64,000 nucleotides of DNA from Polynucleobacter sp. AP-Kolm-20A-A1 (GTDB lineage Bacteria; Pseudomonadota; Gammaproteobacteria; Burkholderiales; Burkholderiaceae). Shown piece by piece: positions 51,532 to 60,566 of this stretch. Positions within the stretch are counted from its first letter, which is position 1, and each line of letters starts with the position of its first letter. The notes under the pieces were generated by a model, which worked only from the letters and a program-made list of their open reading frames with translations, was not told where the DNA came from and did no database searches. Made by a program: the position numbers and the translations under genes. Location of the stretch: the NCBI RefSeq assembly GCF_018688315.1, contig NZ_CP061315.1, positions 496,001 to 560,000 of the forward strand. The letters run 5' to 3'.

Positions 51532-52620
51532 GTGTCGGTTACACCAGAGTTGGTACAGGCAACGCTTAAAAATTTAGTCGATCCCAGTACCGGGATTGAT
51601 TTCGTCACGGCAAAAAATATTAAAAATCTCCGCGTTGAAGAAGGCAATATTTCTTTGGATATCGTGTTGGGTTATCCAGCTAAGAGCCAATTTGATTTCA
51701 TTCGTAAATCAGTGATTAATGTTTTGCGTGAATTACCTGGCGTAAAAAATGTTAGCGTTAATATTTCCAGTCAAATTGTTGCGCATGCGGTGCAGCGTGG
51801 CGTGAAGTTATTGCCAGGCGTAAAAAATATCATTGCAGTTGCTAGTGGCAAGGGTGGCGTAGGTAAGTCAACTACCGCCGTGAACTTAGCATTGGCACTT
51901 GCTGCTGAAGGTGCGCAAGTTGGAATCTTGGATGCGGATATTTACGGTCCAAGCCAACCGATGATGCTGGGTATTACTGGTAGACCCGACTCTATTGAAG
52001 AAAACACAATTGAGCCGATGGAAGGCCATGGCTTACAAGCAAGCTCAATTGGTTTTTTGATCGATGATGATGCTCCGATGGTGTGGCGTGGCCCCATGGT
52101 AACTTCTGCCCTTGAACAACTGCTTCGTCAAACGCGTTGGCGCGATTTGGATTACTTAATTGTAGATATGCCGCCGGGCACTGGAGACATTCAGTTAACG
52201 TTGGCGCAAAAGGTTCCCGTAACTGGATCAGTCATTGTTACGACACCGCAAGACATCGCATTGTTAGACGCGCGCAAAGGCCTGAAGATGTTTGAGAAGG
52301 TAGGCGTACCTATCATTGGCATTATTGAAAACATGAGTACTTACGTTTGCACAAAATGCGGACATGAGGAGCATGTGTTTGGTAGTGGCGGTGGCGAGAA
52401 AATGTGTAAAGAGTATGGAGTAGATTTCTTGGGTTCTTTACCATTGAATCTTTCTATTCGCGAGCAGGCTGATGCAGGTCGTCCTACCGTAGTAGCTGAT
52501 CCCGATGGTGCGATTAGTGCAATCTACAAAGGTATTGCTAGACAGGTAGCTATTCGTGTTGCTACTCTATCCAAAGATATGAGCAGCAAATTTCCAAACA
52601 TCGTCGTTCAAAACACCTGA
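51532..52620 (+). CDS. apbC: Fe-S cluster carrier ATPase ApbC (Mrp/NBP35 family)
   Basis: 362 residues from a GTG at 51532 with AGGAGAAGG upstream. An N-terminal DUF59/MIP18 domain (1-80) is followed by the P-loop ASGKGGVGKSTTAVNLALAL with the deviant Walker A. CTKCGHEEH holds the CxxC used for cluster binding. It transfers Fe-S clusters to target proteins. It lies only 14 nt before the DUF3305 gene of the formate dehydrogenase locus, so it is probably cotranscribed with it. Confidence 0.93.
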   Translation: MSVTPELVQATLKNLVDPSTGIDFVTAKNIKNLRVEEGNISLDIVLGYPAKSQFDFIRKSVINVLRELPGVKNVSVNISSQIVAHAVQRGVKLLPGVKNIIAVASGKGGVGKSTTAVNLALALAAEGAQVGILDADIYGPSQPMMLGITGRPDSIEENTIEPMEGHGLQASSIGFLIDDDAPMVWRGPMVTSALEQLLRQTRWRDLDYLIVDMPPGTGDIQLTLAQKVPVTGSVIVTTPQDIALLDARKGLKMFEKVGVPIIGIIENMSTYVCTKCGHEEHVFGSGGGEKMCKEYGVDFLGSLPLNLSIREQADAGRPTVVADPDGAISAIYKGIARQVAIRVATLSKDMSSKFPNIVVQNT

Positions 52621-52634
52621 GGCGCTGAACATTT

Positions 52635-53168
52635 ATGCGTTTTGCAGTGTTGATGCGCAAACAAAATATCGATAATCCATGGGTTTCATTCCGATGGATG
52701 CCTAAGGAAGTGTTGCCTGATTTTGGGCAATTTAACAGCAATCAAAGTAATTCCATCGTAGGTCAGTTTTTGGGGCGTGATGCAGATGGGGAATCTTGGT
52801 TGTTTACCGGCTACGAACTGGATCTCTTCCCAGACGAGGCCGAAGGCTACTACCTGAATGTTTCTGCAACAACGCCCGCTTGGTTTGTAATGTGGCGTCT
52901 AGAAGAAGATATTGATCGTTATATCGATGAGCAATCTATTGCCCTCGCAAAATCTGAATCATCTTTTGCTGTGCCCCATCGTATTTGTGTTAGTTACAAC
53001 GAAGCAGCCCGCCTGCTCGATGGCGGGGAGTCAGTAGACACAGTTCCAATGAGCGAGCAGCATGCAGCTTGGTTGCAAGAATATGTCAATGACAACTATC
53101 GGCCAGAGCCTAAAAAACGTCACAAGCCCGCCTCGTTTAAAGGTGCAGAGCGTCCTGCGGAGGAATGA
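52635..53168 (+). CDS. DUF3305 protein of the formate dehydrogenase locus
   Basis: 177 residues. FAVLMRKQNIDNPWVSFRWM and the block WLFTGYELDLFPDEAEGYYL, then ATTPAWFVMWRLEED, are the DUF3305 features; the C-terminus (RPEPKKRHKPASF) is basic. No function known. It is always found beside DUF3306 in formate dehydrogenase loci, and here it starts 14 nt after apbC and its stop overlaps the next start as ATGA. Confidence 0.88.
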   Translation: MRFAVLMRKQNIDNPWVSFRWMPKEVLPDFGQFNSNQSNSIVGQFLGRDADGESWLFTGYELDLFPDEAEGYYLNVSATTPAWFVMWRLEEDIDRYIDEQSIALAKSESSFAVPHRICVSYNEAARLLDGGESVDTVPMSEQHAAWLQEYVNDNYRPEPKKRHKPASFKGAERPAEE

Positions 53169-53746
53169 TGGCGGATGGATTTCTAAGTCGTTGGTCTAGA
53201 CGTAAGGCAGGCAAAGAGGAAGATGCGCTGGAGAATAAGGTGGAGACGTCGAGCGAAGCCCCCACAACTCTTCCTCTTGAGAGTCCACCGGAAGATACTC
53301 CGCCGCCTCCGACTTTGGAGGATGTGGATAAGATTGATCGATTCGCTCCAGATTTTTCCGCTTTTATGAAGCCCGATGTAGATCCCGCTGTTCAGCAGGC
53401 CGCTCTAAAGAAAATGTTTACCGATCCCCACTTCAACATCATGGATGGGTTGGATATCTATATTGACGATTACAGCAAGCCCGATCCACTGCCTCCTGGA
53501 ATGTTGGAGAGAATGGTGCAGAGCGATATGTTGAACTTGTTCCGCAAGCCAGGCGAGGAGGAGTCTCAGGATGCGCAACAGAGCGTGGGTCAACCGCCTG
53601 GTCCGCAGCTGGAGGGTGAGTCATTAGAGGCGCAAATGCAAAGTGATTTAACATCCACACAGCACATCGGCGCAGCAAGAGCGCCCGATCCATTGGATGA
53701 AGTGTCACCAGAAGCACCGGTGGGGCAAGAACAGAAAAAAACCTAA
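53165..53746 (+). CDS. DUF3306 protein of the formate dehydrogenase locus
   Basis: 193 residues. GFLSRWSRRKAGKEED at the start is the DUF3306 mark, followed by an acidic, Pro-rich disordered part (20-60) and a compact segment with FAPDFSAFMKPDVDP, AALKKMFTDPHFNIMDGLDI and YIDDYSKPDPLP. Function unknown. It starts within the DUF3305 stop (ATGATG) and lies 11 nt before the ferredoxin gene. Confidence 0.87.
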   Translation: MMADGFLSRWSRRKAGKEEDALENKVETSSEAPTTLPLESPPEDTPPPPTLEDVDKIDRFAPDFSAFMKPDVDPAVQQAALKKMFTDPHFNIMDGLDIYIDDYSKPDPLPPGMLERMVQSDMLNLFRKPGEEESQDAQQSVGQPPGPQLEGESLEAQMQSDLTSTQHIGAARAPDPLDEVSPEAPVGQEQKKT

Positions 53747-53757
53747 GAAGATAGCGC

Positions 53758-55851
53758 ATGAGTCAAAAATTAGTCTGCAACTGTAATGGCACCATGCCTT
53801 TGGACGCAAAAGCAATGGGCGTGCCGGTTCATCAATCTTTATGTAGACAAGAGGTTGGTTCCTTTTTAAAAGCTTTGGATGGCTCTGATTCTTTAGTGGT
53901 GGCGTGCACACAGGAGGGCGCATTATTTAGTGAGCTAGCCGATCAGGCCGAGAAGCCGCTGGTAGCCCCTCTGCGCTTTGTCAATATTCGTGAAGTTGCT
54001 GGTTGGACACAAGAGGCTAAAACTTCGGGACCAAAGATTGCCGCTTTATTGGCTTTGGCGGATATGCCAGAGGCTGAGCCAGTCCCCGTTGTGAATTACG
54101 AAAGCCAAGGTAGATTATTAATTGTCGGCGCTGGATCTCAGGCGATTCCTTGGGCGGAAAAATTAAGCCCATCTTTAGATGTGTCAGTTTTATGCACTGA
54201 GCCAGGTAACCTACCGCTTACTAGAAGCTATCCCATTTTTACAGGCGTGGTTACTAAGTTAGATGGTTATCTAGGTAATTTTTCTGTTGATTGGGATCTG
54301 CAAAATCCGATTGATCCAGAGATGTGTACTCGCTGCGGGGCTTGCGTTGAAGCATGCCCTGAAGGCGCAATCAATCTTTCTTTTGAGATCGATTTAAGTA
54401 AATGTAAGTCTCACCGCGATTGCGTTACAGCGTGTGCAAGTATTGGCGCAATTTCTTTTGATAGAAAAGAGCGTGCACGTAACGCTGAATTTGATCTGAT
54501 TCTGGATTTGCGTGTGGATCCTAAAATGCGTATGAGTCAAACTCCACAAGGTTACTTTGCTCCTGGGGTGGATCCTTTGGAGCAAGCCTTGGCAGTAAAT
54601 CAGCTGTCAGAGATGGTGGGTGAGTTTGAAAAACCTAAATACTTTGTCTACAACGAAAAAGTTTGTGCACATGGCCGTAATGGCAAAGTAGGCTGTAGTG
54701 CTTGTATTGATGTTTGCTCTACAGGCGCAATTGGATCCATATTTAAAAATGGCCAAGGCTCTGTAGAGGTCAACCCAAATCTTTGTATGGGTTGTGGCGC
54801 TTGCGCTACTACTTGCCCTTCAGGTGCAATGCGTTACAACTACCCAAGCGTTGCGCATCAAGGTAAAGAGTTGAAAACCTTGGCTAGCGTCTTTACCGCA
54901 GAAGCCAAAAAGATCAATCAAGCAATGGCGCCAAGCTTGCTGTTGCACAGCTTAAAAGCTGGCACGCAAATGATTGACGGATTAGGTAGATCTGCGCATG
55001 TCATGCCAAAGCAGTTTGAAGGACTTCCTGCTTTTGTTATTCCTTACGGTATTGAGCATATTGCCTCTACTGGGTTGGATTTGTGGCTCAGCAGTCTGAC
55101 TTATGGTTTTGCGGAAGTTATTCTTCTTTTGAGTGGAGATGAAGATCCGGCTTATCGTGCCGCACTCGAAGAGCAGGCAAATTTAGCCAATAGTATTCTT
55201 AAGGCTTATGGATTTGATGAGCGCATCCATTTGATATTGGCAAACTCTACTGACGACTTAGCTACAGCATCTAAAGCAATGGGTGTATTGCGTCAGCGAG
55301 GTGCGCTTGGTTCCATCTGCACGCCTGCAACGGTTGCCTTATCTAATCAGAAGCGCGAAACGCTAGAAGCTGCTTTAGAGCATTTACAAAAGCAAGCAAA
55401 AACACCGCTCCCTGAAGCTGGCGTTGCCCTACCAAAATCTTCTCTATTGGGTGGCCTCGCAATTAATAAAGATGCGTGCACTCTCTGTATGTCATGTGTC
55501 AGCGGATGTCCCGAGGGCGCGCTCTTGGATAATCCTGATGAGCCAATACTCTCCTTTATCGAGAAGCAATGTGTTCAATGCGGAATTTGCGTACAGACTT
55601 GCCCAGAAAAAGCGCTAACGCTCTCTCCTCGATTGCAAACGGTTGAGCAGCGCAAGCAAAAGGCAGTACTCAATGAAACCCAGGCCTTCCATTGCATTAG
55701 CTGTGGCAAGCCTTTTGGAACAATGAAGATGGTTGATTTGATGTTGACCAAGTTGGGCGCTCATGGCGCTTTTGCTGGTGCAGCAATGGACAGGCTCAAG
55801 ATGTGTGGCGATTGTCGTGTAGTAGATATGGTGAAAAAAGAACATGAGTGA
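53758..55851 (+). CDS. Multi-cluster 4Fe-4S ferredoxin of the formate dehydrogenase locus
   Basis: 697 residues. Six ferredoxin-type CxxCxxC groups: CTRCGACVEACP, CMGCGACATTCP, CTLCMSCVSGCP and CVQCGICVQTCP are typical, and two more (CKSHRDC, CSACIDVCS) are present. A glycine-rich segment (LLIVGAGSQAIPWAEKL) resembles a dinucleotide-fold turn. The C-terminus has CISCGKP and CGDCRV. It may carry electrons or deliver clusters for FDH maturation; the family is often called iron-sulfur protein of FDH operons. Its stop overlaps the TorD-type gene by 8 nt. Confidence 0.88.
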   Translation: MSQKLVCNCNGTMPLDAKAMGVPVHQSLCRQEVGSFLKALDGSDSLVVACTQEGALFSELADQAEKPLVAPLRFVNIREVAGWTQEAKTSGPKIAALLALADMPEAEPVPVVNYESQGRLLIVGAGSQAIPWAEKLSPSLDVSVLCTEPGNLPLTRSYPIFTGVVTKLDGYLGNFSVDWDLQNPIDPEMCTRCGACVEACPEGAINLSFEIDLSKCKSHRDCVTACASIGAISFDRKERARNAEFDLILDLRVDPKMRMSQTPQGYFAPGVDPLEQALAVNQLSEMVGEFEKPKYFVYNEKVCAHGRNGKVGCSACIDVCSTGAIGSIFKNGQGSVEVNPNLCMGCGACATTCPSGAMRYNYPSVAHQGKELKTLASVFTAEAKKINQAMAPSLLLHSLKAGTQMIDGLGRSAHVMPKQFEGLPAFVIPYGIEHIASTGLDLWLSSLTYGFAEVILLLSGDEDPAYRAALEEQANLANSILKAYGFDERIHLILANSTDDLATASKAMGVLRQRGALGSICTPATVALSNQKRETLEAALEHLQKQAKTPLPEAGVALPKSSLLGGLAINKDACTLCMSCVSGCPEGALLDNPDEPILSFIEKQCVQCGICVQTCPEKALTLSPRLQTVEQRKQKAVLNETQAFHCISCGKPFGTMKMVDLMLTKLGAHGAFAGAAMDRLKMCGDCRVVDMVKKEHE

Positions 55852-56494
55852 AATGGCAAAAGAGGCGGCAAAAGATAATTTATCTGCGGAAGTAGGCGAT
55901 GTTGGTTTGCCGGAGGATCTTGCAAGAGCCGATCTATATGGTTTGATCGCACGTTTTTTTCAGATGCCGCCAGATCAAGAGTTGCTCGATCAGATTGCCG
56001 CAACAGCAGATCAGCAAGATGCCGCTGACGAGGCGCCATTGGCAAAAGTCTGGATGGACGTGGTTGAGGTTGCGAAAAATAACCCAGCTAAAGCTTGGCA
56101 TGATGAGTTTGATTTGAATTTCATCAGCGTTGGCAAACCCAATGTCGTGCTCAATGGCTCTTTTTATGTTGCCGGCCATCTTAACGAGAAGCCCTTGGTC
56201 AACATTCGCAAGGCTTTAGCGGAATTTGGGCTAGAGGCGGCGGAGGAGGTTACTGAAACTGAGGACCATATCTCTGCGCTCTGCGAAGTAATGCGATACC
56301 TGATTGCAGGGGATGATGTCGAGATTTCAAACCTTACAAATCAAAGGGTTTTTTTCAATGAGCACATTCGCCCTTGGTATGACGAATTGTGCGATGCAAT
56401 AGAAGATATTCCAGAGATGCATCTCTACCACCCGATTGCCGCTCTCACTAGAGAATTCTTGGCTATTGAGGGGCAAGGTTTTGACATGATTTGA
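55844..56494 (+). CDS. TorD/DmsD-family chaperone
   Basis: 216 residues, all helical. ARADLYGLIARFFQMPPDQE near residue 30 and YHPIAALTREFLAIEGQ at the end fit the family that binds Tat signal peptides and guides molybdenum cofactor loading of the catalytic subunit. It lies before fdhX-like and fdhA, as expected. It starts within the end of the ferredoxin gene. Confidence 0.88.
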   Translation: MSEMAKEAAKDNLSAEVGDVGLPEDLARADLYGLIARFFQMPPDQELLDQIAATADQQDAADEAPLAKVWMDVVEVAKNNPAKAWHDEFDLNFISVGKPNVVLNGSFYVAGHLNEKPLVNIRKALAEFGLEAAEEVTETEDHISALCEVMRYLIAGDDVEISNLTNQRVFFNEHIRPWYDELCDAIEDIPEMHLYHPIAALTREFLAIEGQGFDMI

Positions 56495-56510
56495 TGCTGC
56501 GTTGCAGCAT
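56494..56510 (+). other. Hairpin right after the TorD-type gene
   Basis: ATGCTGC (56494-56500), GTT, GCAGCAT (56504-56510): a perfect 7-bp stem with a 3-nt loop, starting at the last base of the stop codon and followed by no T tract. It may stabilise the accessory-gene mRNA or mark an RNA processing point before the structural genes. Confidence 0.45.
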
Positions 56511-56583
56511 GTTGCGCACTGAATTTATGACCTAGTAATCCCCTATATGGCTAATATGCCAAAAATGCAATTACGGATTACAC

Positions 56584-56597
56584 TTGAGCGAAATCAA
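56584..56597 (+). promoter_or_regulatory. FNR-like binding site before the formate dehydrogenase structural genes
   Basis: TTGAGCGAAATCAA matches the FNR consensus TTGAT-N4-ATCAA at 9 of 10 fixed positions (G for T at position 5). Its centre lies about 30 nt before the small Tat gene start, so a class II start at +41 would fall inside that gene. It may repress the near promoter or drive transcription toward fdhA. This is a sequence match only. Confidence 0.4.
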
Positions 56598-56620
56598 GAA
56601 AAATTACATAGGAGCATGCC

Positions 56621-56842
56621 ATGAGCACTAAATCCAAAGTTGCTTTAAGCGAAGAAAATACACAGTCGCGCCGTAAGTTCTTTATTGGTGCAGGCGCTGC
56701 AGTTGGCGCTGTAGCTGTTGCTAGTCAAACTCCAGTTGGTAAGGCAGTTATCCAAGAAATTAGTGGCACCAAAACAGTGAAAGATGTCGGTCAAACGATG
56801 TCTGCACACATGCGCAAGTATTACGAAACCACTTTGATTTAA
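56621..56842 (+). CDS. Small twin-arginine signal protein of the FDH locus (FdhX-like)
   Basis: 73 residues. SRRKFFIGAGAAVGAVAVAS is a twin-Arg signal with hydrophobic core, followed by only about 35 residues (KAVIQEISGTKTVKDVGQTM). A short protein of this kind precedes the catalytic subunit in FDH operons of Shewanella and other Proteobacteria. Possible role: subunit or assembly factor exported with FdhA. Strong RBS AGGAGC before the start. Confidence 0.8.
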   Translation: MSTKSKVALSEENTQSRRKFFIGAGAAVGAVAVASQTPVGKAVIQEISGTKTVKDVGQTMSAHMRKYYETTLI

Positions 56843-56903
56843 CGATCTTTGTTTTGCTGTAACTGTTATTCAATAAATACAAAAACTTTCTCAGGGACAC
56901 CAT

Positions 56904-59882
56904 ATGAGTCTGACTCGTAAATCCAATACCCCACAAAGCAGTCGTTCAACATCGCGCCTGATTGGCAGCTTGTCACGTGGCTTAAAAGCTGCTGTGCCAA
57001 CGATGGATCGCCGCACATTCCTTAAGCGCTCAGGCGTAGGAGTTGGTGCCGGCATCGCTGCAAGTCAATTGAGCTTTGTGCAAAAGGCTGCTGCTGAGCC
57101 AAGCAAGGCGATGCTTGATGGTAAGGGCAAGATTGAAGTCAAAAGATCTATTTGTACCCACTGTTCAGTGGGCTGCGCCGTCGATGCTACTGTTGAGAAT
57201 GGTGTTTGGGTACGCCAAGATCCTGTGTTTGATTCCCCGATTAACTTGGGCGCACACTGCGCAAAGGGCGCAGCATTGCGTGAGCATGGTCATGGTGACT
57301 ATCGCTTGCGTTATCCAATGAAGTTGGTTGATGGCAAATATCAGCGTATCTCTTGGGACCAAGCACTCACAGAAATTACTGCTCAGATGAAGGGTATTCG
57401 CGAGAAATATTCTCCGGATGCAATGTTCTTTATTGGATCATCTAAACATAACAACGAACAGGCCTACTTGCTGCGTAAGTGGGTCTCTTTCTTTGGTACA
57501 AATAATACAGACCATCAGGCTCGTATTTGTCACTCCACAACAGTTGCCGGTGTTGCGAACACTTGGGGCTATGGTGCGATGACCAATAGCTATAACGACA
57601 TGATGAATGCCAAGGCAGCTTTGTATATTGGTTCAAACGCTGCTGAAGCTCACCCTGTTTCTATGTTGAGTCTTTTGCACGCTAAGGAAAATGGCTGCAA
57701 AGTGATCGTGGTTGATCCGCGCTACACCCGTACAGCTGCTAAGTCAGATCAGTACATCCGCATTCGTTCCGGTACAGATATTCCATTCTTGTTTGGCTTG
57801 CTCTATCACATCTTTAAAAACGGTTGGGAAGATAAGAAGTACATCAACGACCGCGTTTACGGTATGGAAGAGATTCGTAAAGAGGTTATGGAGAAGTGGA
57901 CTCCTGCTGCGGTTGAAGAGGCTTGCGGTGTGCCTGAAGCTCAAATGTATAAAGCAGCTGAAACCATGGCCAAGAATCGTCCAAGTACGGTTGTTTGGTG
58001 TATGGGTCAAACACAACACACCATTGGTAATGCAATGGTTCGCGCGTCCTGTATTTTGCAGTTGGCATTAGGTAACGTTGGCAAGTCTGGCGGTGGTACC
58101 AATATTTTCCGCGGACACGATAACGTTCAGGGTGCAACTGACGTAGGTCCTAACCCAGATTCATTACCTGGCTACTATGGTTTGGCTGCTGGCTCATGGA
58201 AACACTTCGCAGCTGTTTGGGGTGTTGACTACGATTGGATCAAAGGTCGCTATGCACCAGACATGATGGAGAAATCCGGAACTACCGTTTCTCGTTGGGT
58301 TGATGCTGTTCTCGAAAAGAACGACATGATTGATCAACAGACAAACGTTAAAGGTTTGTTCTTCTGGGGGCATGCACCTAACTCACAAACACGCGGCTTA
58401 GATATGAAGCGCGCGATGAATAAGTTAGATCTCTTGGTTGTGGTGGATCCATACCCAAGTGCTACAGCAGCAATGGCAGCAATGCCTGCGGCTGAAGGTG
58501 ATGTTGTTAACAAAAATCGTAACGTCTACTTATTGCCTGCGGCTACTCAGTTTGAAACTACTGGTTCTGCTACAGCTTCAAACCGCTCATTACAGTGGCG
58601 TGAAAAAGTCATCGATCCATTGTTTGAGTCTGTTCCTGACCACGTAATCATGCAAGCATTTGCTGATCGTTTGGGCTTCGGTGAAGAGTTGTCCAAGAAC
58701 TACAAAATGCTCAACTCTAAATTTGCTGGTAAGCAATGGAAGGAGCCGCAAATTGAAGATATCCTGCGCGAGATCAATCGCTCTTGCTGGACTATTGGCT
58801 ACACCGGTCAAACTCCTGAGCGCCTCAAAGCGCATATGAGAATGGTTGGCGTATTTGATCCGAAGACATTGAAGTCTCGTGGTGGTGTAGACCCACTAAC
58901 CGGATACGACACTACTGGTGATTACTATGGCTTGCCTTGGCCTTGCTACGGCACAGCGGCAATTAAACATCCTGGCTCACCAAATCTCTATGACACCAGC
59001 AAGAGTGTGATGGAAGGCGGCGGTAACTTCCGCGCTAACTTTGGTGTTGAGCGTGAGGGTGTGAGTTTGTTAGCTGGCGATGGCTCTTGCTCTAAGGGGT
59101 CAGCAATCACGACTGGTTACCCAGAGTTTGATCACGTGCTTGTAAAGAAATTAGGTTGGTGGGATCAGTTAACTGAGGATGAAAAGAAACTTGCCGAAGG
59201 TAAGAACTGGAAGACTGACTTGTCTGGTGGTATTCAGCGCGTTGTAATGAAGAACGGTTGCCATCCATTCGGTAATGCGAAAGCACGTGCGATTGTTTGG
59301 AACTTCCCAGATGCAATTCCAATTCACCGTGAAGCGCTCTACAGTACTAACGCTCCAATGATGCGCAAGTACCCAACAGCAGCGGACAAGAAGAATTTCT
59401 GGCGCTTGCCAACTCTCTATAAGACTGTTCAAGATCAAAACTTGAATAACAAACTTTATGAGAAGTTCCCAATCATTCTGACTTCTGGTCGTTTGGTTGA
59501 GTATGAAGGCGGCGGTGATGAGACTCGTTCTAATCCATGGTTGGCCGAACTCCAACAAGAAAACTTTGTGGAGATCAATCCTAAGGCTGCAGCTGATCGC
59601 GGTATTAAGAACTGGGATTACGTTTGGGTGAAGTCTCCAACTGGTGCCAAGATCAAAGTTCGCGCATTGGTTACTGAGCGTGTTGATCAAGGTACGGCAT
59701 TTGTGCCATTCCACTTTGCTGGTTGGTGGCAAGGCGCTGACTTGCGTAAATACTACCCAGAAGGTGCTGCTCCTGTAGTTCAGGGTGAAGCGGTTAACAC
59801 TGCAACTACTTATGGTTATGACATGGTGACGATGATGCAAGAAACGAAAACCACAATGTGTCAAATCGAGAAATTTGCCTAA
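56904..59882 (+). CDS. fdhA: Formate dehydrogenase catalytic subunit, periplasmic, Mo/W-bis-MGD
   Basis: 992 residues. Tat signal MDRRTFLKRSG (RR at 36-37) exports it folded. The 4Fe-4S motif has Cys84, Cys87, Cys91 and Cys119. The metal ligand position is Cys209 (RICHSTTVAG, codon TGT at 57528), where E. coli FdnG has selenocysteine, so this is a Cys enzyme. The adjacent His is conserved. It oxidises formate to CO2 in the periplasm, sending electrons through fdhB and fdhC to quinone. Between the small Tat gene (61 nt) and fdhB (27 nt). Confidence 0.96.
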   Translation: MSLTRKSNTPQSSRSTSRLIGSLSRGLKAAVPTMDRRTFLKRSGVGVGAGIAASQLSFVQKAAAEPSKAMLDGKGKIEVKRSICTHCSVGCAVDATVENGVWVRQDPVFDSPINLGAHCAKGAALREHGHGDYRLRYPMKLVDGKYQRISWDQALTEITAQMKGIREKYSPDAMFFIGSSKHNNEQAYLLRKWVSFFGTNNTDHQARICHSTTVAGVANTWGYGAMTNSYNDMMNAKAALYIGSNAAEAHPVSMLSLLHAKENGCKVIVVDPRYTRTAAKSDQYIRIRSGTDIPFLFGLLYHIFKNGWEDKKYINDRVYGMEEIRKEVMEKWTPAAVEEACGVPEAQMYKAAETMAKNRPSTVVWCMGQTQHTIGNAMVRASCILQLALGNVGKSGGGTNIFRGHDNVQGATDVGPNPDSLPGYYGLAAGSWKHFAAVWGVDYDWIKGRYAPDMMEKSGTTVSRWVDAVLEKNDMIDQQTNVKGLFFWGHAPNSQTRGLDMKRAMNKLDLLVVVDPYPSATAAMAAMPAAEGDVVNKNRNVYLLPAATQFETTGSATASNRSLQWREKVIDPLFESVPDHVIMQAFADRLGFGEELSKNYKMLNSKFAGKQWKEPQIEDILREINRSCWTIGYTGQTPERLKAHMRMVGVFDPKTLKSRGGVDPLTGYDTTGDYYGLPWPCYGTAAIKHPGSPNLYDTSKSVMEGGGNFRANFGVEREGVSLLAGDGSCSKGSAITTGYPEFDHVLVKKLGWWDQLTEDEKKLAEGKNWKTDLSGGIQRVVMKNGCHPFGNAKARAIVWNFPDAIPIHREALYSTNAPMMRKYPTAADKKNFWRLPTLYKTVQDQNLNNKLYEKFPIILTSGRLVEYEGGGDETRSNPWLAELQQENFVEINPKAAADRGIKNWDYVWVKSPTGAKIKVRALVTERVDQGTAFVPFHFAGWWQGADLRKYYPEGAAPVVQGEAVNTATTYGYDMVTMMQETKTTMCQIEKFA

Positions 59883-59909
59883 GTCAAAAAATAAAGTCAG
59901 GAGAACACA

Positions 59910-60566
59910 ATGGCAAGAATGAAATTTATTTGTGACACAGAACGATGCATTGAGTGCAACGGTTGTGTCACTGCCTGTAAAAACGAAAACGAAGTACCTT
60001 GGGGTGTTAACCGTCGTCGCGTTGTAACAGTAAATGACGGCATCATTGGTCAAGAAAAATCAGTTTCAGTTGCTTGTATGCACTGTAGCGATGCTCCTTG
60101 TATGGCGGTGTGCCCAGTAGATTGCTTCTACCGCACCGACGAGGGCGTAGTTCTGCACGATAAAGATATTTGTATCGGTTGCGGCTACTGTTCTTTTGCT
60201 TGCCCATTTGGCGCACCACAGTTCTTGAGCAAGGGCGCCTTTGGTTCCCGCAGCAAAATGGATAAGTGCACATTCTGTAGTGGCGGCCCAGAAGAAAATG
60301 GCAGTGTTGCCGAATTCGAAAAATATGGTCGCAACCGTTTGGCAGAAGGTAAGTTACCGCTTTGTGCTGAGATGTGTTCTACCAAGGCATTGATTGGTGG
60401 CGACAGTGATGTGATTACTGGTATTTTCAACAACCGCGTTGCTACTCGTGAGAAGAACGGCAAATATCCAGGATCCAAGGCCTTTGGTTGGACTACTGCA
60501 TATGGTGGTCCAGATGCGCCAGCGCCAACTCCAACACCTGCTGCAAAAATTCCAGGAGCTAAATAA
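59910..60566 (+). CDS. fdhB: Formate dehydrogenase iron-sulfur subunit
   Basis: 218 residues with four 4Fe-4S binding groups: CDTERCIECNGCVTAC, CMHCSDAPCMAVCP, CIGCGYCSFACPFG and the split KCTFCSGG...CAEMC. It relays electrons from FdhA to cytochrome b. It lacks a membrane helix at the C-terminus, which ends in a Pro/Ala-rich tail (DAPAPTPTPAAKIPGAK). Strong RBS AGGAGA. The stop overlaps the next gene start by 1 nt. Confidence 0.95.
   Translation: MARMKFICDTERCIECNGCVTACKNENEVPWGVNRRRVVTVNDGIIGQEKSVSVACMHCSDAPCMAVCPVDCFYRTDEGVVLHDKDICIGCGYCSFACPFGAPQFLSKGAFGSRSKMDKCTFCSGGPEENGSVAEFEKYGRNRLAEGKLPLCAEMCSTKALIGGDSDVITGIFNNRVATREKNGKYPGSKAFGWTTAYGGPDAPAPTPTPAAKIPGAK

Noticed and set aside
57528..57530. 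Selenocysteine codon at the FDH active site
   Set aside because: The codon is TGT (Cys), the frame needs no recoding and no SECIS-type hairpin is required.
59169..60053. 294-residue open frame on the minus strand opposite fdhA/fdhB
   Set aside because: It is antisense to two clear FDH genes, has no recognised motif and shows low-complexity composition typical of a shadow frame.
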